In this document: one piece after another, positions 1 through 9,906 of the stretch
How positions within the stretch are numbered: the first letter of the stretch is position 1
How the letters are laid out: each line of letters opens with the position of its first letter
Assembly: GCA_022828145.1 (NCBI GenBank)
Contig: JAJEJA010000107.1
Location: forward strand, 1-39,733
Length of the DNA: 39,733 bases
DNA from: Candidatus Poribacteria bacterium
GTDB lineage: Bacteria; Poribacteria; WGA-4E; WGA-3G
Direction of reading: 5' to 3'
The notes under the pieces: model-generated
Databases searched by the model: none
What the model saw: the letters and a program-made list of their open reading frames with translations, nothing else
Told to the model about the DNA's origin: nothing
Program-made: the position numbers and the translations under genes

Positions 1-1
1 T

Positions 2-2635
2 ATTGCCACTAATCAGTGCCGCGCATGGCTACGAAAGAAACGTATTGAAACTGAATCGTTAGATGACACAGAAAATGAATGGATAGATACAACAGCATAT
101 TCACGATATGTCGCCGAAGAACAAGCAAAAGTTAACGTTGAAGCACAACGTGAAGTGGTGAAGAAACTACTGGCAAAACTCAAAGAGAGTGAACGCACAG
201 TCATCACCCTTCACTACTTCGGTGAAATGACGATTGAAGAGATCAGCAGATTTTTAGGGGTATCTGCAAGTGCCATAAAACTCCGTCTGCACCGAGCAAG
301 ACAAAGGTTACAAAAGGAGGAACCGATGATTAGAGAAGCACTCAGCAACTTCCAACTATCCCCGTATCTTACCGATAACATCATGCAAAAAGTTGAACAT
401 CTCAAACCCGCTGCTCCATCTTCCGGTAGCAAACCCTTTATACCTTGGGTGATAGGCGCGTCAAGTATCGCTCTAATTGCGCTGATGCTTGGATTAGGCA
501 GTCAATACTTAGCACATTTCCAACAACCCTATAGTTTAGACTCACAAACCGAAATGGCAGTAGAACTGATCAGTGTCCCAATTGTCCAGAACCTTGAAAC
601 GAAACCGGATAACCGGAATCAGATAGCAGCAGAATCTGATGAATCGGAAAAAGGAGATGGAAGTGATGAAGAAACAGATGCAGATTTAGGTAATATGGGA
701 GACTACACTCAGTGGAATTTGCCAGAAAATGCTAAAGCACGTCTCGGAAAAGGGAAAATCAAGGGTATAAATGTATCAGCAGATAATACGCAAATTGCTA
801 TAGCAAGTGCTACTGGTGTATGGATCTACGATACTCAGACTGGTGAAGGACTTACCTTACTTAATGATCATATAACACCAACGGCAAAAGTAACGTTTTC
901 ACCAGATGGGAAACTTTTAGCAACCGGAAGTGGCAACAGGATCATCATCTGGGATAGAGATACAGGTACACTAATTAAATCTTTTAAAAGAGAAAACGCA
1001 GTCATACACACACTTAAAATTACTGACGATAATAAAACACTCATCTGTAAGGGATACGGTTCAATACAACTATGGGATATCCCTACCGGAAAAAAAGAGG
1101 AATTTGAGGCAAAATCCTCTAAAGGATTTAATGCAGAACTGGCTCACATATTAGGACGAAGGGTTACTGCCGTAGATTTACACATCAATAAAAACACCAA
1201 CGAAAGCATATTGGCAGTCGGAAACGAGAAAGGTGAAATTCGTTTGGAAGATGTCAATACCGGACAACTCTTGAAAATACTACAACGTCGTACAGGTGAT
1301 TATGTTTTTCAGTTAGCATTCTCTCCAGATGGCACGATGCTTGTTTCAAATTCTGACGAACAACCGCTACATTTATGGGATGTAACATCCGGGAAATTAA
1401 TAAAAACCTTGACCCAAAAACCAAGACTTACAAGTATCATTGAGTTTTCTAATGATGGTAAAACCTTAGCTTGTCAAACCTCGTCCGAAAAAGTTGAACT
1501 ATGGGATCTTGACACACAAACACGACGGGTAGTACTTGATGAATTGGATGTATTGGCATTCTCACCAGATTCAAAGATAGTTGCGGGAGCTAATCGTAAA
1601 GGTGAAATCAAAGTTTGGGATCCTAATACTGGAGACGAAATGTCTTCCTTTAATACAAAACATATAAACGGACTTGATTTATTAGCATATTCATCAGATA
1701 CTAATACTTTGGTTAGTGGACATGCCAAAACAATAAAGGTATGGGATACGTTCAACTTCACACAACAGTCTGATCGTATAAGCTTTGATATTTTCCCCAC
1801 TGCCTTGGTATTTTCTCCTAAAGACAGAACAGTAACCATTGCAGCACAGTTTACATATTTCAAAATAAAAGGACTTAAGACTGCTATTGAGGAGAATTTA
1901 TCAAGCAAATTGAGTGTGTGGAAAACGGATAATGAGGATGAACTTCAGCAACTCCCAGTTGAATCCCGCAGAAGAGAGGGACAGGACCCAGGTAAGAGAT
2001 ATGGGTCTACCATTTCTGGATCGAATGGTGTAGTCGCTTTTTCTAATAACGGTTACATGCTGGCTGCTGTCCTAAATGAAGATCGGGCAACCAAGTATTA
2101 CCGATTTACAATCCACCTATGGGCTATTCCCTTTGAGAAATCTCATGCCATTCTCAAAGGACATACGGCTAAGATTAACGCAATGGTTTTAACGCCAGAC
2201 GGTAAAACACTGGCAAGTGGTAGTGACGATGCAACAATACGAATCTGGGATACAAGCACAGGTAATCAACTACTTAGTCTTCCATCTGACAAGACACGCG
2301 TTTTGGCAATTTCTGCTGATGGTAAAATCCTGGCAAGCAGTAATGCTGAGAATATAAAACTGTGGGATATCTCTACTGGCACACAACTAAAGTCCCTTAA
2401 ACTGGAAGATGACTACGTGACCAAATTAGCAATCTCACCTGATAACAGTTTGCTGACGAGTGGAAATCATGATGGAAATATTCGGTTGTGGGATATCGCC
2501 ACGGGCAACGAATTAACTGTCTTCAAAGGACATTTTGATAAAGTTGACGCGTTATCTTTTTCCTCAGATGGAAAAACGCTTGCAAGCGGCAGCTATGATG
2601 GCGCAATATTTCTCTGGAATCTTACCTCATATTGA
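2..2635 (+). CDS. ECF sigma factor fused to WD40 propeller (5' end missing)
   Basis: The frame is open from base 2, so the true start lies left of the window; any start near base 155 is internal. The visible N-terminus (TNQCRAWLRKKR) looks like the linker after sigma region 2. Sigma region 4 follows at about bases 155-320, with a helix-turn-helix (TIEEISRFLGVSASAIKLRL). Next comes a single hydrophobic segment (PFIPWVIGASSIALIALMLG, about bases 440-520), an acidic linker, and many WD40 blades ending in WD dipeptides such as LWDIPTG and LWDISTG. This suggests a membrane-tethered sigma factor with the propeller outside and the DNA-binding part inside. ECF sigma factors with C-terminal WD40 extensions are known in Planctomycetes and related lineages. 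The stop is 28 bases from the convergent tgt stop. The fold assignment is firm; the topology and any signal sensed are inference. Confidence 0.88.
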   Translation: MATNQCRAWLRKKRIETESLDDTENEWIDTTAYSRYVAEEQAKVNVEAQREVVKKLLAKLKESERTVITLHYFGEMTIEEISRFLGVSASAIKLRLHRARQRLQKEEPMIREALSNFQLSPYLTDNIMQKVEHLKPAAPSSGSKPFIPWVIGASSIALIALMLGLGSQYLAHFQQPYSLDSQTEMAVELISVPIVQNLETKPDNRNQIAAESDESEKGDGSDEETDADLGNMGDYTQWNLPENAKARLGKGKIKGINVSADNTQIAIASATGVWIYDTQTGEGLTLLNDHITPTAKVTFSPDGKLLATGSGNRIIIWDRDTGTLIKSFKRENAVIHTLKITDDNKTLICKGYGSIQLWDIPTGKKEEFEAKSSKGFNAELAHILGRRVTAVDLHINKNTNESILAVGNEKGEIRLEDVNTGQLLKILQRRTGDYVFQLAFSPDGTMLVSNSDEQPLHLWDVTSGKLIKTLTQKPRLTSIIEFSNDGKTLACQTSSEKVELWDLDTQTRRVVLDELDVLAFSPDSKIVAGANRKGEIKVWDPNTGDEMSSFNTKHINGLDLLAYSSDTNTLVSGHAKTIKVWDTFNFTQQSDRISFDIFPTALVFSPKDRTVTIAAQFTYFKIKGLKTAIEENLSSKLSVWKTDNEDELQQLPVESRRREGQDPGKRYGSTISGSNGVVAFSNNGYMLAAVLNEDRATKYYRFTIHLWAIPFEKSHAILKGHTAKINAMVLTPDGKTLASGSDDATIRIWDTSTGNQLLSLPSDKTRVLAISADGKILASSNAENIKLWDISTGTQLKSLKLEDDYVTKLAISPDNSLLTSGNHDGNIRLWDIATGNELTVFKGHFDKVDALSFSSDGKTLASGSYDGAIFLWNLTSY

Positions 2636-2663
2636 ACGATTTTGCCTAAATATTGCAGATTTA

Positions 2664-3821
<1,158 letters not shown>

Positions 3822-3891
3822 CTATATTTTATCACATCTCCTATTCCGTATGTGAGGAATTCGTTCTCCTACTGTTGTTGCCAAATTATTG

Positions 3892-3920
3892 TTGAACGTC
3901 ATACATAAATTTGCTAAAAT
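3892..3920 (+). promoter_or_regulatory. Extended -10 promoter of HIT gene
   Basis: The -35 is TTGAAC (3892-3897). After a 17-base spacer the -10 is TAAAAT (3915-3920), directly preceded by TGC, an extended -10. A GAGG ribosome site follows near 3936, then the ATG at 3951. Confidence 0.6.
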
Positions 3921-3950
3921 AACACAAAATACTTGTGAGGATACAAATAG

Positions 3951-4358
3951 ATGGAATGTATCTTTTGTGCAATCGTTGAAGGCAAAATCCCTGCAGCAAA
4001 AGTATATGAAAACGAACACGTATTAGCATTTATGGACATTGCGCCAGCAAATCCTGGACATCTTCTGATTATACCCAAACAGCACTACCGAAACATCTTT
4101 GATATGCCAGCCGAAGTAGGGAGTAAAATAATGGAGGCAGCAGTATCACTGGCAAAAGCCATTAGAGAAGCCTTAAATCCTGATGGACTCAACCTATTCC
4201 AATCAAACGAACCCGCTGCATTTCAAACAGTGTTCCACTTCCATCTGCATCTCATTCCAAGATGGGAAGGAGACTCGTTAAGACTCCCGTGGCGACCCAG
4301 TGAAGGAAATATTGAACAAATAAACGACATCGCATCTAAAATTAGCGATGCTATGTAG
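3951..4358 (+). CDS. HIT family nucleotide-binding hydrolase
   Basis: Small cytoplasmic nucleotide hydrolase or transferase of the histidine-triad superfamily, 135 residues as usual. The triad is H96-F-H98-L-H100 in FHFHLHLIPR, with H98 the expected nucleophile. The N-terminal CIFCAI pair (CxxC) is typical of HIT proteins that bind zinc. The usual glycine in the NxGxxxxQ stretch just before the triad is absent here (NEPAAFQ). The start has a GAGG ribosome site about 12 bases upstream and a clear extended -10 promoter. The next gene starts 18 bases after the stop, so the two are probably co-transcribed. The natural substrate cannot be read from sequence. Confidence 0.94.
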   Translation: MECIFCAIVEGKIPAAKVYENEHVLAFMDIAPANPGHLLIIPKQHYRNIFDMPAEVGSKIMEAAVSLAKAIREALNPDGLNLFQSNEPAAFQTVFHFHLHLIPRWEGDSLRLPWRPSEGNIEQINDIASKISDAM

Positions 4359-4376
4359 CGCTTAAGAGAGAAACCA

Positions 4377-5093
4377 ATGAACGTCTTAATTACCTCCGCA
4401 GCTGCTGAATTGGCACAAAGATTAGCAACAGCAGCATCTGAATCACACACAGTCCGTCTAACTGAACTTGAACCTGTTGACACCAATTTCGAATTCGTCC
4501 AGAGCGAGTTAGGACACGACGAGTCAACAAACGAATTAGTAAAAGGCATTGACACCATTGTCCATATTGCAGAAATACCGCCAAACTTGATAGCAAATTC
4601 CGACCAACTCGATAATCTTCAGATAGATTATCAGACACGATGCACCTATAACCTATTAGCAGCTGCAGTCGCAGAAGGTGTGAAACACTTCATCTATGCC
4701 AGCACGTTACGCCTATTTGAACAGCACGGTGAGGACTGGACAGTAAAAGAAAATTGGAGACCGCGCCCCAGTGTGGATAGTTATGTCCTCTCAAAACATC
4801 TCGGTGAATTCACCTGTAGAGAATTCGCGAGGGAACGCAAAATCAACATAACCTGCCTCAGACTCGGCACTATCGTTACGAAAGAAGAAGCAGTAGACAC
4901 AGAACTTAACACTATGTGGCTTGGCATGGACGATGCTGTCGCTGCATTTCAAGGCGCAATACAAGCTCCATCAAGGTGGGGTATCTTTCACATTCAATCA
5001 GAGTTTCCCGGCTCCCGTTTCATCATTGATAATGCAAAGGGACACCTGAAATTTAATCCACAATTTGTGCCACCAGTGGACAGTCCAAGCTAA
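4377..5093 (+). CDS. NAD-dependent epimerase/dehydratase-like protein
   Basis: Extended short-chain dehydrogenase fold of 238 residues, short for a sugar-nucleotide epimerase. The active-site pair Y136-x3-K140 (YVLSK) is present, and FIYASTLRLF sits where the catalytic Ser/Thr strand normally lies. The N-terminal strand reads MNVLITSAAAELAQRL, so the glycines of the GxxGxxG dinucleotide loop are all missing. The protein may bind its cofactor atypically or no longer be an oxidoreductase. It lies 18 bases after the HIT gene and probably shares its transcript. A second epimerase-like gene follows 174 bases later. Substrate unknown. Confidence 0.85.
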   Translation: MNVLITSAAAELAQRLATAASESHTVRLTELEPVDTNFEFVQSELGHDESTNELVKGIDTIVHIAEIPPNLIANSDQLDNLQIDYQTRCTYNLLAAAVAEGVKHFIYASTLRLFEQHGEDWTVKENWRPRPSVDSYVLSKHLGEFTCREFARERKINITCLRLGTIVTKEEAVDTELNTMWLGMDDAVAAFQGAIQAPSRWGIFHIQSEFPGSRFIIDNAKGHLKFNPQFVPPVDSPS

Positions 5094-5114
5094 ACTTGTA
5101 GGTATAAGCAATAG

Positions 5115-5177
5115 TCGGGAATCGGAGTTCCCTCCTACCAAAAGCGTCCATCGGTAGGAGCGATCTCCGAATCGCGA
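5115..5177. repeat. Imperfect inverted repeat between two epimerase genes
   Basis: Arms 5115-5139 and 5153-5177 are 25 bases each and match at 21 positions when one is reverse complemented, with a 13-base loop. The left arm contains CGGAGTTCCCTCCTACC and the right arm GGTAGGAGCGATCTCCG. There is no T-run, so it resembles a REP-like or MITE-like palindrome more than an intrinsic terminator. Confidence 0.7.
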
Positions 5178-5267
5178 CCTTTACCCGAACAATTAGAATG
5201 GACAATCCACTAGTTCAACAATAACAGACATATCAGTAGCATAAACAAATTATTCAAGGAAACAATA

Positions 5268-5999
5268 ATGAAAGTTCTTATATTAGGTGGTAACGGTTAT
5301 CTCGGACCACACGTGGTTAAAGCATTGGAATCTCACTACACCTTGCGAGTAACTGACATCAACGATATTGATACAAAACATGAATCTATGCATATAGATG
5401 TCGGTTCATTAGATCAGGTCATGAAAGCAGCTGAAGGAATGGACACAATAATTAACTGTTCAGTGCTACGACACGACCGACAGTTAGCATTTGATGTTAG
5501 CACCCGTGGTTGCTATAACATGATGCGTGCCGCTGTTGAACACGGAATCAAACGAGTCATCAATACAGGACCGCACTTCACCATTCAAGGCGACAGTTAC
5601 ACATCTTATGACTTTGAAATCAATCCTGATGTCCCACCACATACCAGCACAGGACTTTATCCACTAACGAAAGGTCTTGGACAGGAAGTCTGTAAAGTCT
5701 TTACGGAGCATTACGACATCTATGTGCTCTGCTATCTGTTCCTCAGTTTCCAAGACCTCAATTATGACAGAGAAGGCACCGATCTCAATCCCTTTTCTGT
5801 CAGTTGGCGGGATGCAGGAGAAGCGTTCCGTTTAGGATTAGAAATTGACTTTGAAAATCTCCCATCAAAATGTGAGATATTCAACATCTTTGCAGATCTG
5901 CCGCATCAGCAGTTCTCAAATACAAAGACAAAACGGATATTAGGTTTTCAACCAAAAGATAACTTTGAATGGATGTGGCATAAAAAGAAAGATAAATAG
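5268..5999 (+). CDS. NAD-dependent epimerase/dehydratase (SDR)
   Basis: Extended SDR of 243 residues with a sound Rossmann motif, G7-x2-G10-x2-G13 (GGNGYLG), followed by an acidic strand end (RVTDINDID) that favours NAD(H). The catalytic pair is Y131-x3-K135 (YPLTK). Typical sugar epimerases are about 310 residues, so the C-terminal substrate domain is reduced. An AAGGAA ribosome site precedes the ATG. It resembles the preceding epimerase-like gene in size and layout, and the two may be ancient duplicates, this one having kept the cofactor loop. The substrate is not predictable. Confidence 0.88.
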   Translation: MKVLILGGNGYLGPHVVKALESHYTLRVTDINDIDTKHESMHIDVGSLDQVMKAAEGMDTIINCSVLRHDRQLAFDVSTRGCYNMMRAAVEHGIKRVINTGPHFTIQGDSYTSYDFEINPDVPPHTSTGLYPLTKGLGQEVCKVFTEHYDIYVLCYLFLSFQDLNYDREGTDLNPFSVSWRDAGEAFRLGLEIDFENLPSKCEIFNIFADLPHQQFSNTKTKRILGFQPKDNFEWMWHKKKDK

Positions 6000-6027
6000 T
6001 GCCTTCGCTTTAGTCTTATGGAATGGT

Positions 6028-6056
6028 TTGCAACCCACGATAATCTATGTTAAACT
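6028..6056 (+). promoter_or_regulatory. Extended -10 promoter of small protein/HNH module
   Basis: TTGCAA (6028-6033), 17 bases, TAAACT (6051-6056), with TGT directly before the -10. It has the same layout as the promoters at 3892, 32983 and 38542. Confidence 0.55.
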
Positions 6057-6127
6057 TGTGATATATAAACACCCTTTACATGACGCGATTTGCAATCTTA
6101 GCGACTAATACCTTCGGAGAAAACAGT

Positions 6128-6598
6128 ATGGCTACCGTTGATATACCTGTAGAACCAAAAGTAGAACATCTACTGAATAGTGTCAAAAAACTATCTCCAG
6201 TTGAGTTAGATGAATTTATGCAAAAATTCACAGAATGGCAGCAACAAAAGGATATATCTATAGACGAGCAACTTGATGCTGACGCTTCAGATGACGAAGT
6301 GTTAGACTACATCAAGAATAACACACGTTTACCCGAAAAAGAGAATCGACGTTATTGGGAATTGCGACTTAAGCGAGAGAACACAGATTTAAACAACCAC
6401 GAAACGGTTGAATATGAGGGTTTTGTGACAAAGTTGGAAAATATGAACGTCAAACGTCTTGAAGCACTAACTATCTTAGTCCACCGATGGAAGAAACCTG
6501 CAATCGACATTTTATCAGAATATGGCTTAATCATATCCCAATTTGATGAACCCGATTATTATGAATCAATTTCTCATGTAATGCAATCGGAAACCTAA
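6128..6598 (+). CDS. Uncharacterised protein paired with HNH nuclease
   Basis: A 156-residue, charged, mostly helical soluble protein with no enzyme motif I can name. It starts with a short hydrophilic lead and LSPVELDEFMQKF, continues with an acidic stretch, a lysine/arginine-rich helix (ENRRYWELRLKREN), and ends with KRLEALTILVHRWKKP and ILSEYGL. The ATG at 6128 is chosen because CGGAGA lies about 8 bases upstream; an in-frame ATG at 6080 has no ribosome site and would leave a very short leader after the promoter at 6028-6056. The HNH gene starts 20 bases downstream. From memory, similar helical proteins precede HNH genes in cyanobacteria, which would make this a conserved two-gene module. 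An immunity or accessory role is only a guess. Confidence 0.75.
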   Translation: MATVDIPVEPKVEHLLNSVKKLSPVELDEFMQKFTEWQQQKDISIDEQLDADASDDEVLDYIKNNTRLPEKENRRYWELRLKRENTDLNNHETVEYEGFVTKLENMNVKRLEALTILVHRWKKPAIDILSEYGLIISQFDEPDYYESISHVMQSET

Positions 6599-6618
6599 AG
6601 ACAGGAATATAGTAAAGA

Positions 6619-7053
6619 ATGGCATTTACAGCTCGTATTCCTGTCCATATACGCAAACAAGTTCAAGAACGGGCAAAAGGATCTTGTGAATATTGCAGAA
6701 CACCTGACAATATCGCTACCTCTTCTTTTCATTGTGAACATATCGTACCTCAAGCAATTGGTGGAACAAATTCAATAGATAATTTAGCGTGGTCTTGTCC
6801 GCGTTGTAACAGTCATAAGCATACAAAAACACATGCAGAGGACCCTCAGACAAATCAGCGTATGGAACTGTTCAATCCTCGTCAAAAGTTGTGGAACCGA
6901 CACTTTATGTGGAGTGGAGATTTTCTAATTATCGTTGGACGCACCCGCATAGGAAGGGCAACTGTTCATGCATTGAATATGAACAGTCCACAGCAGAAAA
7001 ATTTGCGTAGAGCATTGCTTAGTATTGGAGAGCATCCAGCAGACACTGTATGA
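6619..7053 (+). CDS. HNH endonuclease family protein
   Basis: A 144-residue HNH/McrA-type nuclease. Two zinc pairs, C23-x2-C26 (CEYC) and C60-x2-C63 (CPRC), bracket the core. The catalytic stretch runs from E40-H41 (HCEHIVPQAIGGT) through N55 (SIDNLAW) to H66 (NSHKH). The C-terminal half carries LFNPRQKLWNRHF and a MNSPQQKNLRR tail, which I recall from the stand-alone HNH family found beside small helical proteins in cyanobacteria. It may act as a DNA-nicking enzyme in the cytoplasm; its target is unknown. The stop at 7051-7053 lies 10 bases before the next ATG, so the following GDPD gene may be in the same transcript. Confidence 0.9.
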   Translation: MAFTARIPVHIRKQVQERAKGSCEYCRTPDNIATSSFHCEHIVPQAIGGTNSIDNLAWSCPRCNSHKHTKTHAEDPQTNQRMELFNPRQKLWNRHFMWSGDFLIIVGRTRIGRATVHALNMNSPQQKNLRRALLSIGEHPADTV

Positions 7054-7063
7054 CCAATTGACT

Positions 7064-7834
7064 ATGGACATTAAACTCCTTGCACACCGCGGCGGAATGG
7101 GACGCGCACCCGAAAATACACTCGCATCGTTTAAACAGGCACGCATTGATGGAGCAGATGGATTTGAAGTTGATGTCTGCCTAACACAAGACAAAGAGCC
7201 CGTACTAATTCACGTAGATTTCAACCGAAATGATATACGAAAAGCGACCGGATGCCCAACCCCTCTCAATCAACTAAAATGGAAAGACGTTCAACACATA
7301 AATATGCTAAACTCTCAGGAACCTGTCCCACACCTTGATGACGCACTCAGGTTTGCAAAAGAAAACGACTTCCCATGCTTTGTTGAACCAAAAACCGATA
7401 CACCCGAAATCCTGCCGATCATCATAGAAAGAATCCATCACTTTGATGTAGTACACCTCGTCAGCATCCTCACGTTTTACCGTTGGAAACATCTGCTCAT
7501 TGACGCGAAACAATTAGAACCCGACCTCACAACCAGCGCAATTCTGATTAACCCGATGGCAAACTTCCTCAAAGCAGCAGCCGAGATGAATGTGAACCGT
7601 ATCATCTTCGGTTGGGATAGATTCAATCATTTCGCGCTATACAATTCACTAACACGATCAATACCACGCCAAGTAAGCAAACTACAAGACAACGGATTTA
7701 TCGTAGACGCAGGCTTTATTCTCGCCTACAAAGATGTAACTTGGGCAATCAAAAACAACATTGAAGGTCTATGGGTAGACGACGTGCCTTATATCAGAGA
7801 TTGTGTAAAACAGATTTACAATGAAACGGAGTGA
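7064..7834 (+). CDS. Glycerophosphodiester phosphodiesterase
   Basis: TIM-barrel GDPD of 256 residues, cleaving glycerophosphodiesters to an alcohol and glycerol 3-phosphate. H8-R9 in LLAHRGG, E17-N18 in APENTLASF, E35-x-D37 in GFEVDV and H50 in VLIHVD match the catalytic and metal-binding pattern; the second His is followed by VD rather than the usual D. No signal peptide is seen, so it is probably cytoplasmic. The ATG at 7064 is preferred over a TTG at 7025, which would overlap the HNH gene. The stop overlaps a GTG at 7831, a possible start of the next gene, so translation may be coupled. Confidence 0.9.
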   Translation: MDIKLLAHRGGMGRAPENTLASFKQARIDGADGFEVDVCLTQDKEPVLIHVDFNRNDIRKATGCPTPLNQLKWKDVQHINMLNSQEPVPHLDDALRFAKENDFPCFVEPKTDTPEILPIIIERIHHFDVVHLVSILTFYRWKHLLIDAKQLEPDLTTSAILINPMANFLKAAAEMNVNRIIFGWDRFNHFALYNSLTRSIPRQVSKLQDNGFIVDAGFILAYKDVTWAIKNNIEGLWVDDVPYIRDCVKQIYNETE

Positions 7835-7848
7835 AAAATTACAATAGC

Positions 7849-9141
7849 ATGAACGTCACTATCTGTAATCCACTTCTCAGAACACCTCTCTCACTAATTG
7901 TTGACGATTCGTGTCCTGTCATCAACCTTACCTACTATTGGATACAGCAACGGCATGATTGGAAAGCGAAACATCAACCGAACACACCTCCACAACGCTG
8001 GGAGGGTGATGCAACACAGCATAAGAAAATGCCAAACACAATCCCTGCCGATTTCGCATGGGAGTGGGCAGAGTGGTGCTGGGAAAACGGCGTGAAAGGC
8101 AAATTCAGTCTCATCCCATATCCTGCAGGTATCGGACGTGTTGACGAAGGATTTCCCGACGATGTTGTAGGAAAAAGTTCAGCACAAGAATATCACTCCT
8201 GGCTACGAATCTATCGCGAGATTATTTGGCCCAACTTTGACATAACACCTGAAATGTTAACACACACTGCTGTCGTTGATCTGGAAACATTATCACTTAC
8301 CGACGAGTGGGAACAGGTCGAATGGGTTGACCCGCCTGTTGATAATAGATTGACAGATTATATTATCACTGCAATGGAGATGCTCAATAATGTCGGCATC
8401 CCGTGTGAAGGTGTAACGAGTCCCGGCGCATTCGGAAAACGACAAGAAGCAGCATACTCGCAAGCCGCCTTAACCGCATCACAGGAGGTCAACAATGATC
8501 CACGTCCCTTCTATTTTCTCTGGCTTAAACATGATGAACTTCCAGACGTCCCTATCTACCACGTTGAGAAGGAGAAAGGAATCGCTATTGCAAGTATTGT
8601 CGCATGTGCAGGCGACTGGTTCGGCGGGTGGACAGGGTACGACTTAGGTGACCCAGACCGATTTATCACAGAAGATTTACAAGGCGGAAGACTACCACCA
8701 ATCCTTGAAAAAGAACTCCCGTGCGTGCTTGTTGGACATTGGCCCGGATTCTATTTCAACGGGGAAAAACTCGGGTTTGATGTGCTAAAAACTGTCAAAT
8801 CACGACTGGATGATTACGACCCGGATGGCACGAAAACGATCTGGATGAAAAACTCAGAAATCGGACACTACTGGATGGCACGAGAACTTACTGACATTAC
8901 AGTCCTTGAAGAAGAACGGAAGATAAAACTGTCAACACAGTTTCCAACTGCAAATTTTACCTTCTCTATCACCATGTCTATTGAACGTCCAATACGGCAT
9001 ATCCAAGTTAATGGATGGGATTTACGCCAAGTACATTCTCGACGCGATTTTCAGAGAGATACGTTCCTCCGTGAAGGAAAGCAGACTTTCGTCGCCATAG
9101 ATTTGGAAATGGGAGAAACAGAACTCACACTTACGGTATAA
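7849..9141 (+). CDS. Polysaccharide deacetylase-like protein, uncertain
   Basis: A 430-residue soluble protein with no signal peptide. The opening LSLIVDDSCPVINL resembles the first strand of NodB/polysaccharide deacetylases, where paired aspartates bind metal, and KGKFSLIPYPAGIGR fits the next strand. HT in MLTHTAVVD could be a metal-binding position. The rest (WLKHDELPDVPIYHV, CVLVGHWPGFYFNG) is unfamiliar, and the C-terminal 80 residues look like a beta-sandwich. It could instead be a glycoside hydrolase-like barrel. The start is either GTG 7831, overlapping the GDPD stop, or ATG 7849; neither has an ideally spaced ribosome site. Its last 11 bases overlap the convergent SDR gene. Confidence 0.65.
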   Translation: MNVTICNPLLRTPLSLIVDDSCPVINLTYYWIQQRHDWKAKHQPNTPPQRWEGDATQHKKMPNTIPADFAWEWAEWCWENGVKGKFSLIPYPAGIGRVDEGFPDDVVGKSSAQEYHSWLRIYREIIWPNFDITPEMLTHTAVVDLETLSLTDEWEQVEWVDPPVDNRLTDYIITAMEMLNNVGIPCEGVTSPGAFGKRQEAAYSQAALTASQEVNNDPRPFYFLWLKHDELPDVPIYHVEKEKGIAIASIVACAGDWFGGWTGYDLGDPDRFITEDLQGGRLPPILEKELPCVLVGHWPGFYFNGEKLGFDVLKTVKSRLDDYDPDGTKTIWMKNSEIGHYWMARELTDITVLEEERKIKLSTQFPTANFTFSITMSIERPIRHIQVNGWDLRQVHSRRDFQRDTFLREGKQTFVAIDLEMGETELTLTV

Positions 9142-9883
9142 GAATCCTTCCCCCACTCGCAATTATTGTAGCACCCGTAATATAACTGGATTCTTCACTT
9201 AATAGATATGCAATAACATCTGCCATCTCATGCGGTTCACCAAGCCTACCAAGCGGTGTTGTTGCTCGGAGTTGTTCAACCATCTCTGCTGACACTTCAC
9301 TTAACATATCCGTGTCAATTGCCCCTGGTGCTACCGAATTGATCCGTATATTGTGTTTCGCCAACGGTCTACAACACGATTTTGTCAGAGAGATAATCCC
9401 CGCTTTTGCAGCCGCATAAGGTAACTGGTCAGGCCGGACAGCCAACGCAGCTATTGAGGATACATTGACGATACGTCCAAACTTCCGCTTGATCATGCCA
9501 TCCTTAACGCTCCACAACACATTGAAGGGACCCGTTAGGTTGATAGAGATGATTCTGTCCCAATGCTCAGGTGTAAGTTCATCAAAGGTCATATCGCCGA
9601 CATCCCCAGCGTTGTTCACCAATAATTCGATAGGTCCAAGTTCCCTCGTCACCTCAGCAACCATTCTGTTTACAGCGTCTCTATCCGAAATATCAGCTTG
9701 AAAAGGCGATGCTTTCTGTTTATATTTATCGTAGATTTCAGCACAGACATCTTCCGCTTTTGTAACTGCATGGGAATAGTGAACAGCAACAGTTGCCCCT
9801 TCACTGGCAAGTTTTTTAGCGGTTTCTTTACCAATCCCGCGGCTACCGCCCGTTACAAGTGCTACCTTTTCCTGAAATCTCAT
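9131..9883 (-). CDS. SDR-family oxidoreductase (FabG-like)
   Basis: Classical 250-residue short-chain dehydrogenase. TGGSRGIG (11-18) is the cofactor loop, NNAG (90-93) the structural motif, and S143, Y156 and K160 (YAAAK) form the active site. The C-terminal SSYITGATIIASGG is typical of FabG-like enzymes. No ACP or fatty-acid genes are adjacent, so it is more likely a sugar or small-alcohol dehydrogenase than the fatty-acid synthase reductase. It is the last gene of the minus-strand operon, 23 bases after the SNase-like gene, and its 3' end overlaps the plus-strand gene ending at 9141. Confidence 0.93.
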   Translation of the reverse strand: MRFQEKVALVTGGSRGIGKETAKKLASEGATVAVHYSHAVTKAEDVCAEIYDKYKQKASPFQADISDRDAVNRMVAEVTRELGPIELLVNNAGDVGDMTFDELTPEHWDRIISINLTGPFNVLWSVKDGMIKRKFGRIVNVSSIAALAVRPDQLPYAAAKAGIISLTKSCCRPLAKHNIRINSVAPGAIDTDMLSEVSAEMVEQLRATTPLGRLGEPHEMADVIAYLLSEESSYITGATIIASGGRILIP

Positions 9884-9906
9884 CTATGTTTCCTCTTGGT
9901 AGTTTT

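Noticed and set aside
1474..1908. 144-codon ORF antisense to the sigma-WD40 gene
   Set aside because: It is a shadow of a strongly supported coding frame and matches no family.
155..2635. Start of the sigma-WD40 gene at base 155
   Set aside because: The frame is open and sigma-like back to base 2, so the start lies outside the window.
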